Below the pieces are notes generated by a model that saw only the letters and a program-made list of their open reading frames with translations, had not been told where the DNA came from and ran no database searches. The position numbers were made by a program, and so were the translations under genes. From positions 1 through 36,995 of the forward strand of contig JAETQO010000029.1 of the NCBI GenBank assembly GCA_021770655.1: a DNA stretch of 36,995 bases, in the 5' to 3' direction. How positions within the stretch are numbered: position 1 is the first letter of the stretch; each line of letters begins with the position of its first letter. Source of the stretch: Ruminococcus sp. (GTDB lineage Bacteria; Bacillota; Clostridia; Oscillospirales; Ruminococcaceae). Below are positions 14,474 through 23,900 of this stretch, in pieces.

Positions 14474-17400
14474 ATGGTGGAACTCCACGCATGGATTACG
14501 ATCCGCGGATCATATGAAAGCTGCGATAATTCCGAAGATCACATTGATGAGATCGTAAGCAAAATACGTGAAAAAGCTGTCGGAACAATAGCTGAAATAA
14601 AAGCTGTAAACGGCGAATATTTTCTTGTCGCTGATACTTCTTCAAACCATCTCTCGTCAGAGTATGATGAGTTTTTCGGACTTGTAAAATACATATGTCA
14701 AGCTGCAAAGGGAAGTTATGGTTTGGTTTATCTGCATAATAATGAGGATAAAAACGGTTACGATAACGAGTTTTGCGTTTATGTTATCAAGCGTGGAAAA
14801 ATTGAGCTTTGTAAGGACAGATTTCTTTCTCCTTTTGTGAGTAAGGTTGAGGATAAAGCGGAAGAGATCAATGTTTCAATGAATACAAGTAATAAATCTG
14901 TCAGCCGCCGCAGTTCTCCACAAGAGAAAATCGATCTTTTTCGCTCACTGTTCAAAGGCAGGGAGGACGTTTATGCTTTGCGATGGTATAATACTAAAAC
15001 GGGCAAAAGCGGTTATTCTCCCGTTTGCCAAAATAAATGGCGGCCGGGTGTATGCAATATGCCAAAAACCAAATGCGCCGACTGCAAATACCGAAGCTTT
15101 GCGACACTTGCTGATAAAGCGTTGTATGATCATTTAAGCGGTAAGGACGAATTTTGCCGTGATGTGATCGGCATTTATCCTCTTTTGCCTGATGAAACCA
15201 CACATTTTCTCGCGATAGACTTTGATGAAAACGATTGGCAGAAAGATATTTCAGCAGTTTGCAAGGTTTGCGAGGAATATAGGATATCTGCTGCGGTTGA
15301 GCGTTCTCGTTCAGGGAACGGTGCGCATCTATGGATATTTTTCAGCGAACCCATTTCCGCAATGAAAGCTCGAAAACTTGGCAGCGGTTTGTTGACTATG
15401 GCAATGAAAAAACGCCATGAAATCAAGTTTGATTCTTATGATAGAATGTTTCCAAATCAAGATACAATGCCGTCCGGAGGATTTGGAAATCTTATTGCCC
15501 TGCCATTGCAAAAGCAAGCATTAAAGTATGGAAATTCCGCATTTGTTGATGAAAATTACATACCGTACCCCGATCAGTGGGATTATTTATCTTCAATTAC
15601 AAAGCTTGATGAAAATGAAGTTGACGAGCTGCTGGCAAAGTTATGCGTAAAGACTGATTTGGGTGAGCTTTACATTGAAGACGAAAAATCAAAAATATGG
15701 GAGAGAAGCATTCAAATTGAAGAGATTGGGAACTTTCCGAAAGAAATTAATGTTATTTGTTCAAATATGCTTTACATTTTTAAAAATAGTATTTCTCAAG
15801 CCGGATTGAATAAAATCAAGCGATTGGCGGCATTTAAAAATCCTGATTTCTATAAAGCACAGGCTATGAGGATGCCGACCTACGGAAAGCCCAGAGTTAT
15901 TTCTTTAGCGCAAGAAGATGATAATTATATAATGTTGCCACGCGGTTGCTTTGATGATTTTTTGCAGCTTGCGGAAAATCAAGGCTGTTCTATACAAGTT
16001 AGTGATAAAACTGTTTTGGGACGGCAAATTGATGTCAAATTTAATGGAGAACTTTGTCCGGAACAGCAGGAGGCAACAAATGCCCTGACCGAATATGATA
16101 ATGGAGTTCTTGCTGCAACTACGGCATTTGGAAAGACGGTAACTGCGGCAGCAATTATCGCTGAACGCAAGGTAAACACGTTGATTTTAGTTCATACTCA
16201 GGCGTTGTTGGAACAATGGAAACGCTCGTTATCGGAATTTCTGATAATAAATGAGATCATACCCGAACAGCCAAAAAAACGCGGCAGAAAAAAGCAACAG
16301 TCGGTTATCGGACAGCTTGGAGGAAGTAAAAACACACTTTGCGGAATTATCGACATTGCAGTAATGCAGTCGCTTTACAATGACGGCGAGGTCAATCGAG
16401 TTGTGGAGAATTACGGAATGGTGATAGTAGATGAATGTCATCATGTTTCGGCGGTGAGCTTTGAAGCGGTTTTGAAAGAAGTCAGAGCAAAATATGTTTA
16501 CGGGTTGACAGCAACCCCCAAGCGTGCCGATGGTCACGAACCGATAATTTTTATGCAATGTGGAAAAGTGCGTTACCGTGCCGATGCAAAAGACTATGCA
16601 GAAAAGCACGGCTTCGGACATATCCTTGTGCCAAGATTCACTAAATATCGACCGGATATTTCCGATGAAAAGCCAACTATTACCGACCTCTATAAGGCTT
16701 TGAGTGAAAGCGAATACCGCAACCGTCTTATAGCTGACGATGTGATAAGCACTGTGAATTCGGGCAGAAATCCAATTATTATTTCTGAACGCACAAGCCA
16801 TCTTGAAACTCTTTATGAAATGCTGAAAAATTTTGCCGATCATGTAATAATACTCAGTGGAAAGGGTACTGCAAAAGCCAAAAAAGATTTGCTGGAGCAA
16901 ATCAAGTCAATCCCCAAAAATGAGAGTATGATATTACTTGCTACGGGAAAATACGTTGGCGAGGGCTTTGACGAACCACGTTTAGATACGCTTTTTTTGA
17001 CACTGCCGATTTCATGGAGCGGTACTCTTTCTCAGTATGCCGGCAGACTTCATCGTAAGTACGAAGGCAAGACCAGAGTTATGATTTACGACTATATCGA
17101 CATTCACGTTCCTATGCTTGAAAATATGTACAAGAAACGTTTGAGAGGTTATGCGAGTCTTGGGTACACGCTTGATGAAGAAATATCTGGTGAATTCAAA
17201 ACAATCTATACAAATGACTTTGAACAAGATCTATTTTCAGACATTTCAAATGCTAAAAAGTCGATAGTACTGGTGGGTTCGTACATTTCTTCACGGCAAC
17301 TTAACAAGATAATTAATTCCGCTGAAAATGCAAAGCTAAACAATGTGCTTTTTAAAGCGATTACAAAGAAATCGGACAGCATTTATAGTAGAAAAATGCA

Positions 17401-17587
17401 GAGTGTTTTTAATTCCCACGAAATTGAATTTGCAGTAAAAAATCGTCTTAATCACAGCTTGGTGATTATTGACGGAAAAACCGTTTGGTATAGCAGCGGG
17501 GAATTGTTTGGATATGGTGCAGACGAATGCGTTTTGAGGATATGTGATGAGACATTGGCGATGGAGTTGATGAGTGCATTAGTTTGA
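14474..17587 (+). CDS. Imm7 / TOTE primase / SF2 helicase / PLD-like fusion
   Basis: This 1037-residue protein has four parts. Residues 1-130 resemble Imm7 immunity proteins (HAWITIRGSY, VNGEYFLV, NHLSSE, GSYGLVYLHNNED, RGKIELCKDRFLSPFVSKVED). Residues 150-385 are the archaeo-eukaryotic primase domain of TOTE conflict systems: ALRWYNTKTGKSGYSP, a cysteine cluster CNMPKTKCADC, FLAIDFDEND, SRSGNGAHLWIFF and GGFGNLIALPLQ. Residues 530-900 are an SF2 helicase: TTAFGKT (about 549), DECHH (653), GLTATPKR and QYAGRLHRK (854). Residues 916-1037 resemble a PLD-type domain, but its HxK motif reads HSL (H994, Lys missing). GGAG at 14461-14464 precedes ATG 14474. The probable role is defence against foreign DNA; the immunity-domain fusion is unusual. 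Confidence 0.85.
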   Translation: MVELHAWITIRGSYESCDNSEDHIDEIVSKIREKAVGTIAEIKAVNGEYFLVADTSSNHLSSEYDEFFGLVKYICQAAKGSYGLVYLHNNEDKNGYDNEFCVYVIKRGKIELCKDRFLSPFVSKVEDKAEEINVSMNTSNKSVSRRSSPQEKIDLFRSLFKGREDVYALRWYNTKTGKSGYSPVCQNKWRPGVCNMPKTKCADCKYRSFATLADKALYDHLSGKDEFCRDVIGIYPLLPDETTHFLAIDFDENDWQKDISAVCKVCEEYRISAAVERSRSGNGAHLWIFFSEPISAMKARKLGSGLLTMAMKKRHEIKFDSYDRMFPNQDTMPSGGFGNLIALPLQKQALKYGNSAFVDENYIPYPDQWDYLSSITKLDENEVDELLAKLCVKTDLGELYIEDEKSKIWERSIQIEEIGNFPKEINVICSNMLYIFKNSISQAGLNKIKRLAAFKNPDFYKAQAMRMPTYGKPRVISLAQEDDNYIMLPRGCFDDFLQLAENQGCSIQVSDKTVLGRQIDVKFNGELCPEQQEATNALTEYDNGVLAATTAFGKTVTAAAIIAERKVNTLILVHTQALLEQWKRSLSEFLIINEIIPEQPKKRGRKKQQSVIGQLGGSKNTLCGIIDIAVMQSLYNDGEVNRVVENYGMVIVDECHHVSAVSFEAVLKEVRAKYVYGLTATPKRADGHEPIIFMQCGKVRYRADAKDYAEKHGFGHILVPRFTKYRPDISDEKPTITDLYKALSESEYRNRLIADDVISTVNSGRNPIIISERTSHLETLYEMLKNFADHVIILSGKGTAKAKKDLLEQIKSIPKNESMILLATGKYVGEGFDEPRLDTLFLTLPISWSGTLSQYAGRLHRKYEGKTRVMIYDYIDIHVPMLENMYKKRLRGYASLGYTLDEEISGEFKTIYTNDFEQDLFSDISNAKKSIVLVGSYISSRQLNKIINSAENAKLNNVLFKAITKKSDSIYSRKMQSVFNSHEIEFAVKNRLNHSLVIIDGKTVWYSSGELFGYGADECVLRICDETLAMELMSALV

Positions 17588-17636
17588 AAATGTTCATATT
17601 TAGACTGGTGGTTTTTGTTTGTAAAAATCATTACCC

Positions 17637-17690
17637 TCAGGTGCCAGTCGGGGCAACTCGGTGCAGGTTCAAGTCCTGTTATCCGCACCA
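17637..17690 (+). repeat. tRNA-Leu 3' half, right boundary of the 5-kb insert
   Basis: 54 bases from the anticodon loop (tcaggtgccag) to CCA repeat 12608-12661 with two differences (in the variable arm and the T loop). The identity starts at the anticodon loop and ends at the tRNA 3' end, the classical extent of a tRNA attachment site. The 5' flank (aaatcattaccc) is not tRNA. Element between the copies: 12662-17636. Confidence 0.85.
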
Positions 17691-17697
17691 ACATCAC

Positions 17698-17738
17698 AAA
17701 AAGGCTATAAGCAATTGAAACTTATAGCCTTTTTGTTA
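17698..17738 (+). terminator. strong terminator after displaced tRNA 3' half
   Basis: aaaaaggctataag 17698-17711 and cttatagccttttt 17721-17734 form a perfect 14-bp stem; the tail is the run of T then gttat. Probably the original terminator of the tRNA-Leu gene. Confidence 0.85.
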
Positions 17739-17788
17739 TATGAAGAATAGAAAACGATACAGCCATATATGGCAGAATGGAGCTTATT

Positions 17789-18691
17789 ATGAGCAGGCAA
17801 ACAGAAAAAATATTTAATGATTTTAATCAATTCGTGCGGGGAAATGACATTGAAATAGAAAACAAAGATAAACTGAACAAAATTCTTGACGAATTTATGG
17901 CAGATTATCAGTATGATGGAAATGACACGGGCTCGGCAGATTATTATTTAGAACTTGCCGAATCAGCGAATACCAAAAAGTCGGCTTTAATGTATGCAAA
18001 AAAAGCTGTTGAACTGGAGCCTGATAATCTTGACGCTATGGCAATGGTGATCGAGTTAAGCTGTACTTCAAGCGAAAAGCTGTCTGAAAAATATAAAAAT
18101 CTGATTGCCGAAGCAGAAGAAAAATTAAAAGAGCAAGGGTATTTTGAAGAGGAAAACATAGGGGATTTCTGGCTTATCTTTGAAACGCGCCCATATATGC
18201 GTCTGCTGGGAAAATATGCTTATCACTTTGTTCAATGCGGGCAGATGCGGCTCGCAATTGCGGAATATGAAAAAATGCTGAAGCTGTGTACTAATGATAA
18301 TTTGGGCGCAAGGTACGCCCTTATGCACCTTTATACTTTCTTAGAAGATGAACAGTCGGCGCTTGAGCTTAATGAAAAGTATCCTAAAGAAGGCACACAA
18401 TTTTTACTGCCGCTATCCATATTATATTATAAACTAGGCGATTTCCGTAAAGCAAATCATTATCTGAAAGAATTAGCTGATGTAAATAAAGATACATATG
18501 AATTTTTTAATAGTTTGATTGACGGTTCCTTGATGGAATCGGTCATGGACATGGACCTTTATGGATACAGACCGTTTTCTATTGAGGAATTTATAGTGGA
18601 ATTTGAAGAAAACTATTTTCTGTTTACCGGAATGACTGAATATTTTGTATGGGCAAAGAAGAAAATTAATTCAAAAAGAAAGAAAAAATAG
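17789..18691 (+). CDS. tetratricopeptide-repeat protein
   Basis: A 300-residue soluble protein with TPR-like helical pairs: YYLELAESANTKKSALMYAKKAVELEPDNLDAMAMV (about 45-80), KYAYHFVQCGQMRLAIAEYEKMLKLCTNDNLGARYALMHLY (about 140-180) and LLPLSILYYKLGDFRKANHYLKEL (about 205-230). The FETRPYMRLLGKYA stretch recalls the ST7-like TPR family; that assignment is tentative. There are no catalytic motifs, signal peptide or membrane segment, and a lysine-rich tail. GGAG 17779-17782 favours ATG 17789 over ATG 17777. It stands alone just outside the 5-kb insert. The role is unknown; TPR proteins usually scaffold other proteins. Confidence 0.8.
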   Translation: MSRQTEKIFNDFNQFVRGNDIEIENKDKLNKILDEFMADYQYDGNDTGSADYYLELAESANTKKSALMYAKKAVELEPDNLDAMAMVIELSCTSSEKLSEKYKNLIAEAEEKLKEQGYFEEENIGDFWLIFETRPYMRLLGKYAYHFVQCGQMRLAIAEYEKMLKLCTNDNLGARYALMHLYTFLEDEQSALELNEKYPKEGTQFLLPLSILYYKLGDFRKANHYLKELADVNKDTYEFFNSLIDGSLMESVMDMDLYGYRPFSIEEFIVEFEENYFLFTGMTEYFVWAKKKINSKRKKK

Positions 18692-18821
18692 ACTTGCTGA
18701 TATTGGCTGCCAATTAATATTTTCATATACATAACGAAAAACGCCCCAGGAATTAGGTCGGTACTAATATAGAAGTTTTTCAACACATATTATGTAAAGA
18801 CCTATACAGCGGGCTATAACA

Positions 18822-18868
18822 AAGAAAGACAGATACTTCCCTTCCACGAGAGGTATCTGTCTTTTGTT
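18822..18868. terminator. bidirectional terminator
   Basis: aaagacagatac and gtatctgtcttt form a perfect 12-bp stem around a 16-base loop (about 18825-18864). T-rich flanks occur on both sides (ttgttat rightward; ctttgttat leftward). It can end the minus-strand operon and anything from the TPR side. The remaining bases 18692-18821 hold nothing I recognise. Confidence 0.75.
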
Positions 18869-18883
18869 ATGCATTAGATGCTT

Positions 18884-19180
18884 TTACTTGTATTTGAAGT
18901 CCTGTTCAATCCTCTTATGAGCTTTACGAGGGTTTTCTCTTAGCTCTATGAGCAATATGAACGCTCCGTCACCATTGAGGTATTCGGACAACACTGAGAG
19001 TTTCTTGGCATTATACCCTTCAACCGTAACAGCATCCTGTATCTTATAGGTTCTATCTGAAATCCATTGCTCAAACTCGGCAGCTATATCGCTATGACGG
19101 CTGAAAGCTGCAATCTTCTGATCTATGATAGGCTTCGGCAAATGATTTTTTTCATAGAACTGCCTTATAATATCATTCAT
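18884..19180 (-). CDS. small protein, probable immunity partner of the zincin
   Basis: A 98-residue soluble, mostly helical protein of unrecognised family: helical start (NDIIRQFYEKNHLPKPIIDQKIAAFSRH), middle EFEQWISDRTY and a lysine-rich end. Its ATGAATGA start overlaps the stop of the preceding HExxH gene by 8 bases, so the two are translationally coupled. In the pair upstream in the same operon, the effector (nuclease) is followed by a recognisable immunity protein, so by position this is most likely the immunity protein for the zincin. No sequence motif confirms that. It is the last gene of the operon. Confidence 0.75.
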   Translation of the reverse strand: MNDIIRQFYEKNHLPKPIIDQKIAAFSRHSDIAAEFEQWISDRTYKIQDAVTVEGYNAKKLSVLSEYLNGDGAFILLIELRENPRKAHKRIEQDFKYK

Positions 19181-19865
19181 ACTTCATAGCCTCCGTAAAA
19201 AGGTTTGCAAATGCCCTTGCATCTACTTCAACATACTGATCCTGATAATCTGTGAAGAATAGCCATCCGCCATTAGGCAATGGCACGGGAGAGATATAGT
19301 TGTCAAGGTTTACCCTATATAGCGAATCTTCCCGTGTTTCAAGCAATTCGGCTCGGTATTCCTGATATGCATGACGCATTTCATGTGCAATCGTATTCAC
19401 TAGCTCGATAGGATCATTGAAGTATCGCTTGTTCAGGTTTATAGTGTTATTTGATAGATCGTAGTAGCCGTAAGCATCATTTGAATCATCAAATACGATG
19501 GTTCCGGGAGTATCTTCAAGCTCTAAACCTTCGCTTAATGCTCTGACAAAATCAGCAATAGCATCGAATTGCTCGGTATCGTCCATGGCATCCCATGTCT
19601 CAGGGATAAACTGTTCGAGAATAGTTGCAAACCGATCATCAATATCAAATGCAATATCCAGCTCATTCTCTGAACGGTTGAACACCTCAGACAGCAGAGT
19701 ATCATATTCATCAAAGCTCACCTCATCGTGAGCCTTTTGAAATTCGGTTTTCCAAAATGCATCAGCTTCCTGATCAGTCATTCTGTCGTATGGCTTAATA
19801 ACAGTATGCTTTTCGATACTCTCAGCATTTGACTCTTTTTCGGCAATATCAGAAAATCTAATCAT
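19173..19865 (-). CDS. HExxH zincin effector with shared N-terminal tag
   Basis: A 230-residue protein. Residues about 155-175 contain IAHEMRHAYQEYRAEL, the HExxH zinc-protease core, and a likely third ligand lies in VEVDARAFANLF (about 213-224), a pattern seen in zincin toxins and phage or polymorphic-toxin peptidases. The N-terminus (about 22-43, VIKPYDRMTDQEADAFWKTEF) matches the N-terminus of the nuclease two genes upstream (IKPENEMTSHEVAEFWKSEF), although the rest of the two proteins is unrelated. It has no signal peptide. It follows the YezG-like gene by 14 bases. Probable toxin; the target is unknown. Confidence 0.8.
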   Translation of the reverse strand: MIRFSDIAEKESNAESIEKHTVIKPYDRMTDQEADAFWKTEFQKAHDEVSFDEYDTLLSEVFNRSENELDIAFDIDDRFATILEQFIPETWDAMDDTEQFDAIADFVRALSEGLELEDTPGTIVFDDSNDAYGYYDLSNNTINLNKRYFNDPIELVNTIAHEMRHAYQEYRAELLETREDSLYRVNLDNYISPVPLPNGGWLFFTDYQDQYVEVDARAFANLFTEAMKYE

Positions 19866-19879
19866 AGCCTTTCCCTACC

Positions 19880-20254
19880 TCAGCATAAATACTTCTTTCT
19901 CCAATTCTTTTTGAACTGATATGTTCCCTCCGATAGATCGGTATAGTCGAAATCTGTGTGCATCTGCCCTGTTTTGGTCACGGTCATTGTCATATTGGTC
20001 CAGAGTTTTTCATTCTCCATACTCCGTTCCTTTGAGATAAATTTATCAATATTAGAAAATGACATTGCAAGCTCTTTTTCTGAAATATCTGGAATATCAT
20101 AGCACTTGATATACTTACCGCCTGTCTGAATATAAAAAGCAAAAGTATAAGAAGCATTGCCATATTCCAGGTAAACGATCAGTTTATCCCAATCCAAGGT
20201 AAGATATTTGCTCAATTCATCGAAGATAGCCTGATATATCTTTTCGTTTATCAT
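19880..20254 (-). CDS. YezG-like immunity protein (DUF600 type)
   Basis: A 124-residue soluble protein. The order DWDKLIVYLEYGNASYTFAFYIQTGG ... LWTNMTMTVTKTGQMHTDFDYTDLSE follows the YezG/DUF600 pattern: Trp near the start, an aromatic strand, then W...T.T...G....DFDY. In Bacillus subtilis YezG neutralises YeeF, whose toxic domain is of the same non-specific endonuclease class as the gene just upstream here. The start overlaps that nuclease's stop as ATGA. It is therefore very likely the cognate antitoxin/immunity protein. Both motif and context support the call. Confidence 0.82.
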   Translation of the reverse strand: MINEKIYQAIFDELSKYLTLDWDKLIVYLEYGNASYTFAFYIQTGGKYIKCYDIPDISEKELAMSFSNIDKFISKERSMENEKLWTNMTMTVTKTGQMHTDFDYTDLSEGTYQFKKNWRKKYLC

Positions 20255-20922
20255 GTTTTTGCCTCGCTTTCATTTTTGAATACAACAACATCTTTATCTC
20301 CGTCGATGCTGTATGTAACACGGAACTCAGAAGGTCTTGTGGAATTGCCCTCATATACTGGCTCAACCTTCAACCTGACATCTGCACCGTCCTTGACAGC
20401 ATCAGCAAGCGTGTTTTCCAACTTAACAAAATCGCCTTGATTCAGCTTTGCGTCCATTGGCACAAGATTTTCTAACTTGTCGCTGCCATCAAACTGATGA
20501 CCAATCAGATGTCCTCTGTCATCGGTCGTTTTGTATTCCTGACCGTCAATCTTGCGAACATCTTCCATTTCACGTTCATAGCTTGGATCTCTCATTCTGA
20601 GCTGCCCTTCTGCCGATACAACTCGTCCCTGATCATCGGTTTCATACTGATAACCTCTGATCTCAAACTGTGTATTCGGCAGCAGGGAGTCACCTTCACG
20701 GTATTTTGTGCCGTTATCATCATAATACTCTTTCGCTCCTGTGGTTTCAACAGATGCAGTATCATCAGCTTTTGCCTGTTCTGACTGATCATGAAATTCA
20801 CTTTTCCAGAACTCAGCTACTTCATGTGAGGTCATTTCATTTTCAGGCTTTATGTTCTTGAAGTTTTCAGCAGAGGGGTTTATGACTTCTTTCACTTCAT
20901 TATTGCTGATCTCGCTGTTCAA
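20251..20922 (-). CDS. DNA/RNA non-specific endonuclease toxin
   Basis: A 223-residue protein. The C-terminal half is an Endonuclea_NS_2-type nuclease: DDRGHLIGHQFDGSDKLENLVPMDAKLNQG (about 134-163) has the DRGH catalytic block and the Asn-containing metal site. The N-terminus carries IKPENEMTSHEVAEFWKSEF (about 25-44), shared with the zincin downstream. It is much shorter than LXG-type YeeF and has no LXG or signal peptide, so it is not a standard type VII effector. The start is TTG (20922-20920) with GGAGG 9 bases upstream, overlapping the ATPase stop. A YezG-like protein follows. An effector dependent on the upstream ATPase and GTPase is inferred. Confidence 0.85.
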   Translation of the reverse strand: MNSEISNNEVKEVINPSAENFKNIKPENEMTSHEVAEFWKSEFHDQSEQAKADDTASVETTGAKEYYDDNGTKYREGDSLLPNTQFEIRGYQYETDDQGRVVSAEGQLRMRDPSYEREMEDVRKIDGQEYKTTDDRGHLIGHQFDGSDKLENLVPMDAKLNQGDFVKLENTLADAVKDGADVRLKVEPVYEGNSTRPSEFRVTYSIDGDKDVVVFKNESEAKT

Positions 20923-23900
20923 AATACACCGCCTCCGTTCTTGTAGACCTCTGTAAAGGTATGATAGATATTCCTGTATGAAGGATCACGGATCGTCTTT
21001 TCATGCAGTATCAGCGCCATAGTCAGGTCGATTTGCTTCTTGGAGAAGTTGGAGATAGACGGTTTCAGCTCCGTGATAACAGCATCTACCCACTCATGAA
21101 TATCATCGTACTTGGTGGCTGATTGTATAGCGTCCTCTGCCTTCAGAAAATCATAGATAAGACACTGCAGCTCTGAAAAGCCCTTCTCTCTTTCAGTCGC
21201 AAGATAGTCAAGAAAATCCACCTTTACAATCGAATCGAGTGTAGAACGCAGTATCAGGCTTTTCAGCTCTCTGAGGTCTTGCTTATCGCCTCTTTGGAAC
21301 AGCTCATTATCCATAATACACTTTAACAGAGAGTCTGACAGCTCATCATTCTTTTTGATTAGAGCCGAATTGTCGCTCGTATCAAAAGTATATGGTTTTT
21401 CAGAAGTTTTGTAATACTTGACCTTACACAACACAGGCTGTATCCATTCATTCTGATAAACTGCAGCAACACCGCAAGGTAGCTTTGAAAGCTCGTCTAT
21501 CTGATCGTCATTCAGATTTGCCGCCTTGCCGACAAGTTCTCGATCTCCACGGTCGGGCAGACGCATAATGATTTTGGTATTCGTATTGCGGATAACAGAC
21601 ATATCCATAAGCCCTGGAGATTGATCTGCAATAATGAAGCCCTCGCCGTAGGTACGCATTTCTGCAATCGCATTGGAAATCATTTCAACGCTTTTGCCCA
21701 TAATATTAGAACTTTCACTTGGTTGTTCAATAGAGGTTCTTCTGAGGATATTATGTGCTTCTTCAAGGACTGTAATATGCCTGAGAGCGCTGTTCATATC
21801 AGAGCCTCCGCTCATTCGGTATTCCTGCAATTTAAGTACAAGCATACCCATAATAAGCGATTTAGTTTCAGATGCACCGACTCTGCTTAGGTCGATTATC
21901 ACATTGCTGTCAAACAGCTCCTGTCCCGATAGTTCGTCTGACGAGAAGATAAGTCCGTTGATGCCGGTGGTCAGGGATTGCAGTCTTGTGAGGAGCGAAC
22001 CTTTATATGCGCCCTTGTTCTCTTTATCGTATTCGCTGGTATCGATGATCTCTTTGATATTTCGGGCAACATCAGCGAAAGACGGATACATATTATCATC
22101 ATATTTATTGACAGACGACATCAGATCCCAGCCGCAATCGAGGTATGACCTCTCAACTGCACTTTTTAAAACCGCAGGCATCGCCGCATACATGGGCCAG
22201 CAAACATTGAATATCTCCACAAGACGATCTATATGCTCCAGCACATGAACATCGTCGGGGAATGAAAACGGGTTTATCCGCAGAAATGTTGTTTTCCTCG
22301 GATTTGTTCCGTATACAGAAATATTATCATAATCACTAAACACATCTTTATATTCGCCCTTTGCAGGCTCGATGACAAGAAAATGAATATCTTTCTCCAT
22401 TGATTCACTCAGAATTTGATATACGGTATTACTCTTACCGGAGCCTGTACTGCCTGTTATAAAGGTGTGATATGCAAGGGAGTTTGCGGATAATTCTACT
22501 GGGAGCTTTTCCTCGTGATGCATATGGAATATCTTACCTAAACTAATGCTCCGTTCGTCGGGTACAATGGTATCAAATGTAGCTATGCTTCGCCCAAAGT
22601 CAGCACATTGTATAACCGGCAGTCCTGCCACTGACTTTTGTGGGAAATTAAGTGAGTAGGCAAGTTCTTTTCCTGAAAGACTTGTTGTAGCAGTTACAGC
22701 AGTAGGATATACCTGATAATCTTTGCCTTCCTCCGTATCTACGATCATAGGGTTGAGTCCGAAAACAGGGTGACGGAGTTCTCTAAGATAGTTGCATATC
22801 GTTTTAGCATATACATCTGAGCTTTCCTGATCACCACGCCAGAGGTTTACTGCTGAGCTTGACATATATGATGTTTCTCCCTGCGTTAAGGATAGATATG
22901 TATGAGCGACATTATTTGCAACATTTCTGTCCTCTGAAAGAACATATGCGGCAAAATCCCACATCCCCAATGCTGTGCTTTGCTCTAAGCGTTTCATCTG
23001 TTCCTCAAGAAGTTCCAATGCGTGCTGGATATTATAGTTTTCAAAAGACTGCACAATACCCTCATTCTTGCCAATAGATGCACTTACATTTGAAGAGCGT
23101 GCAAAATTCATGCCAAAATTCACGCCAAAATTTGTACTACTGAATACGCCTGCTGTCTTTGATAATGTATCTGTTACTGTTTTTCCCAAGGTTTTAGCAA
23201 CAGCGTGTCCTACCTGACTTGAAGTTGTTTTTGCAACTGTATTGGCAAGTGTTTTAGCTGTTGATTTTGTGAGTGTATCAGCAGCACCTTTCATCAATGT
23301 CTGAGCAGTAGTCTGTGTCGCTGTATCGGCAGTACCGTTCATCAGAGTTTTAGCAGTTCCTTTTGCAAGGGTATCAGCGGTGCCTGTACCCGAAGATGAT
23401 CCCCAGCTGGCACCACCGCCTCCAAGACTTCCTCCGCTTCCCAATATAGAGATAGAAGGTGAAATATTGACATTGCCGCCTTGGTTTGTTGATTCGTTTG
23501 TATTATCTGTATGCGAAGTGTTTTCTGATGTCATATCAGAAGTTGATTGATTATCTGTATGAGATGTAGAATCTGATGTCATATCTGACGTTGATTGATT
23601 ATCTGTATGTGCATTAGCTTCAGAAGTAGTATTGGAAGTTGTATCACTTGTAGTATCTGCTGTACCATTGCTTGTTGAATCGGTATTGGTCTGACTTTCA
23701 TTGTTTGCAACGGCGTTAGAATTTGTTTCAGAAGAATTCTGACCATTCTGAATGCCTGCGCTTGCTCCGACATTAACTCCAACTGTAGCAGACGAGCCTT
23801 GTGTATTCAGCTCCGTAACGGTAAAATTCGTCTGCCAGGATGAATACGGCTTCAGTCCTGAATATATTTGCGAAAGTCTGAGTTTTCTTTGCTCTATATC

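Noticed and set aside
20251-20922. Type VII (LXG) effector
   Set aside because: The nuclease domain is of the YeeF class, but there is no LXG domain and no type VII component nearby.
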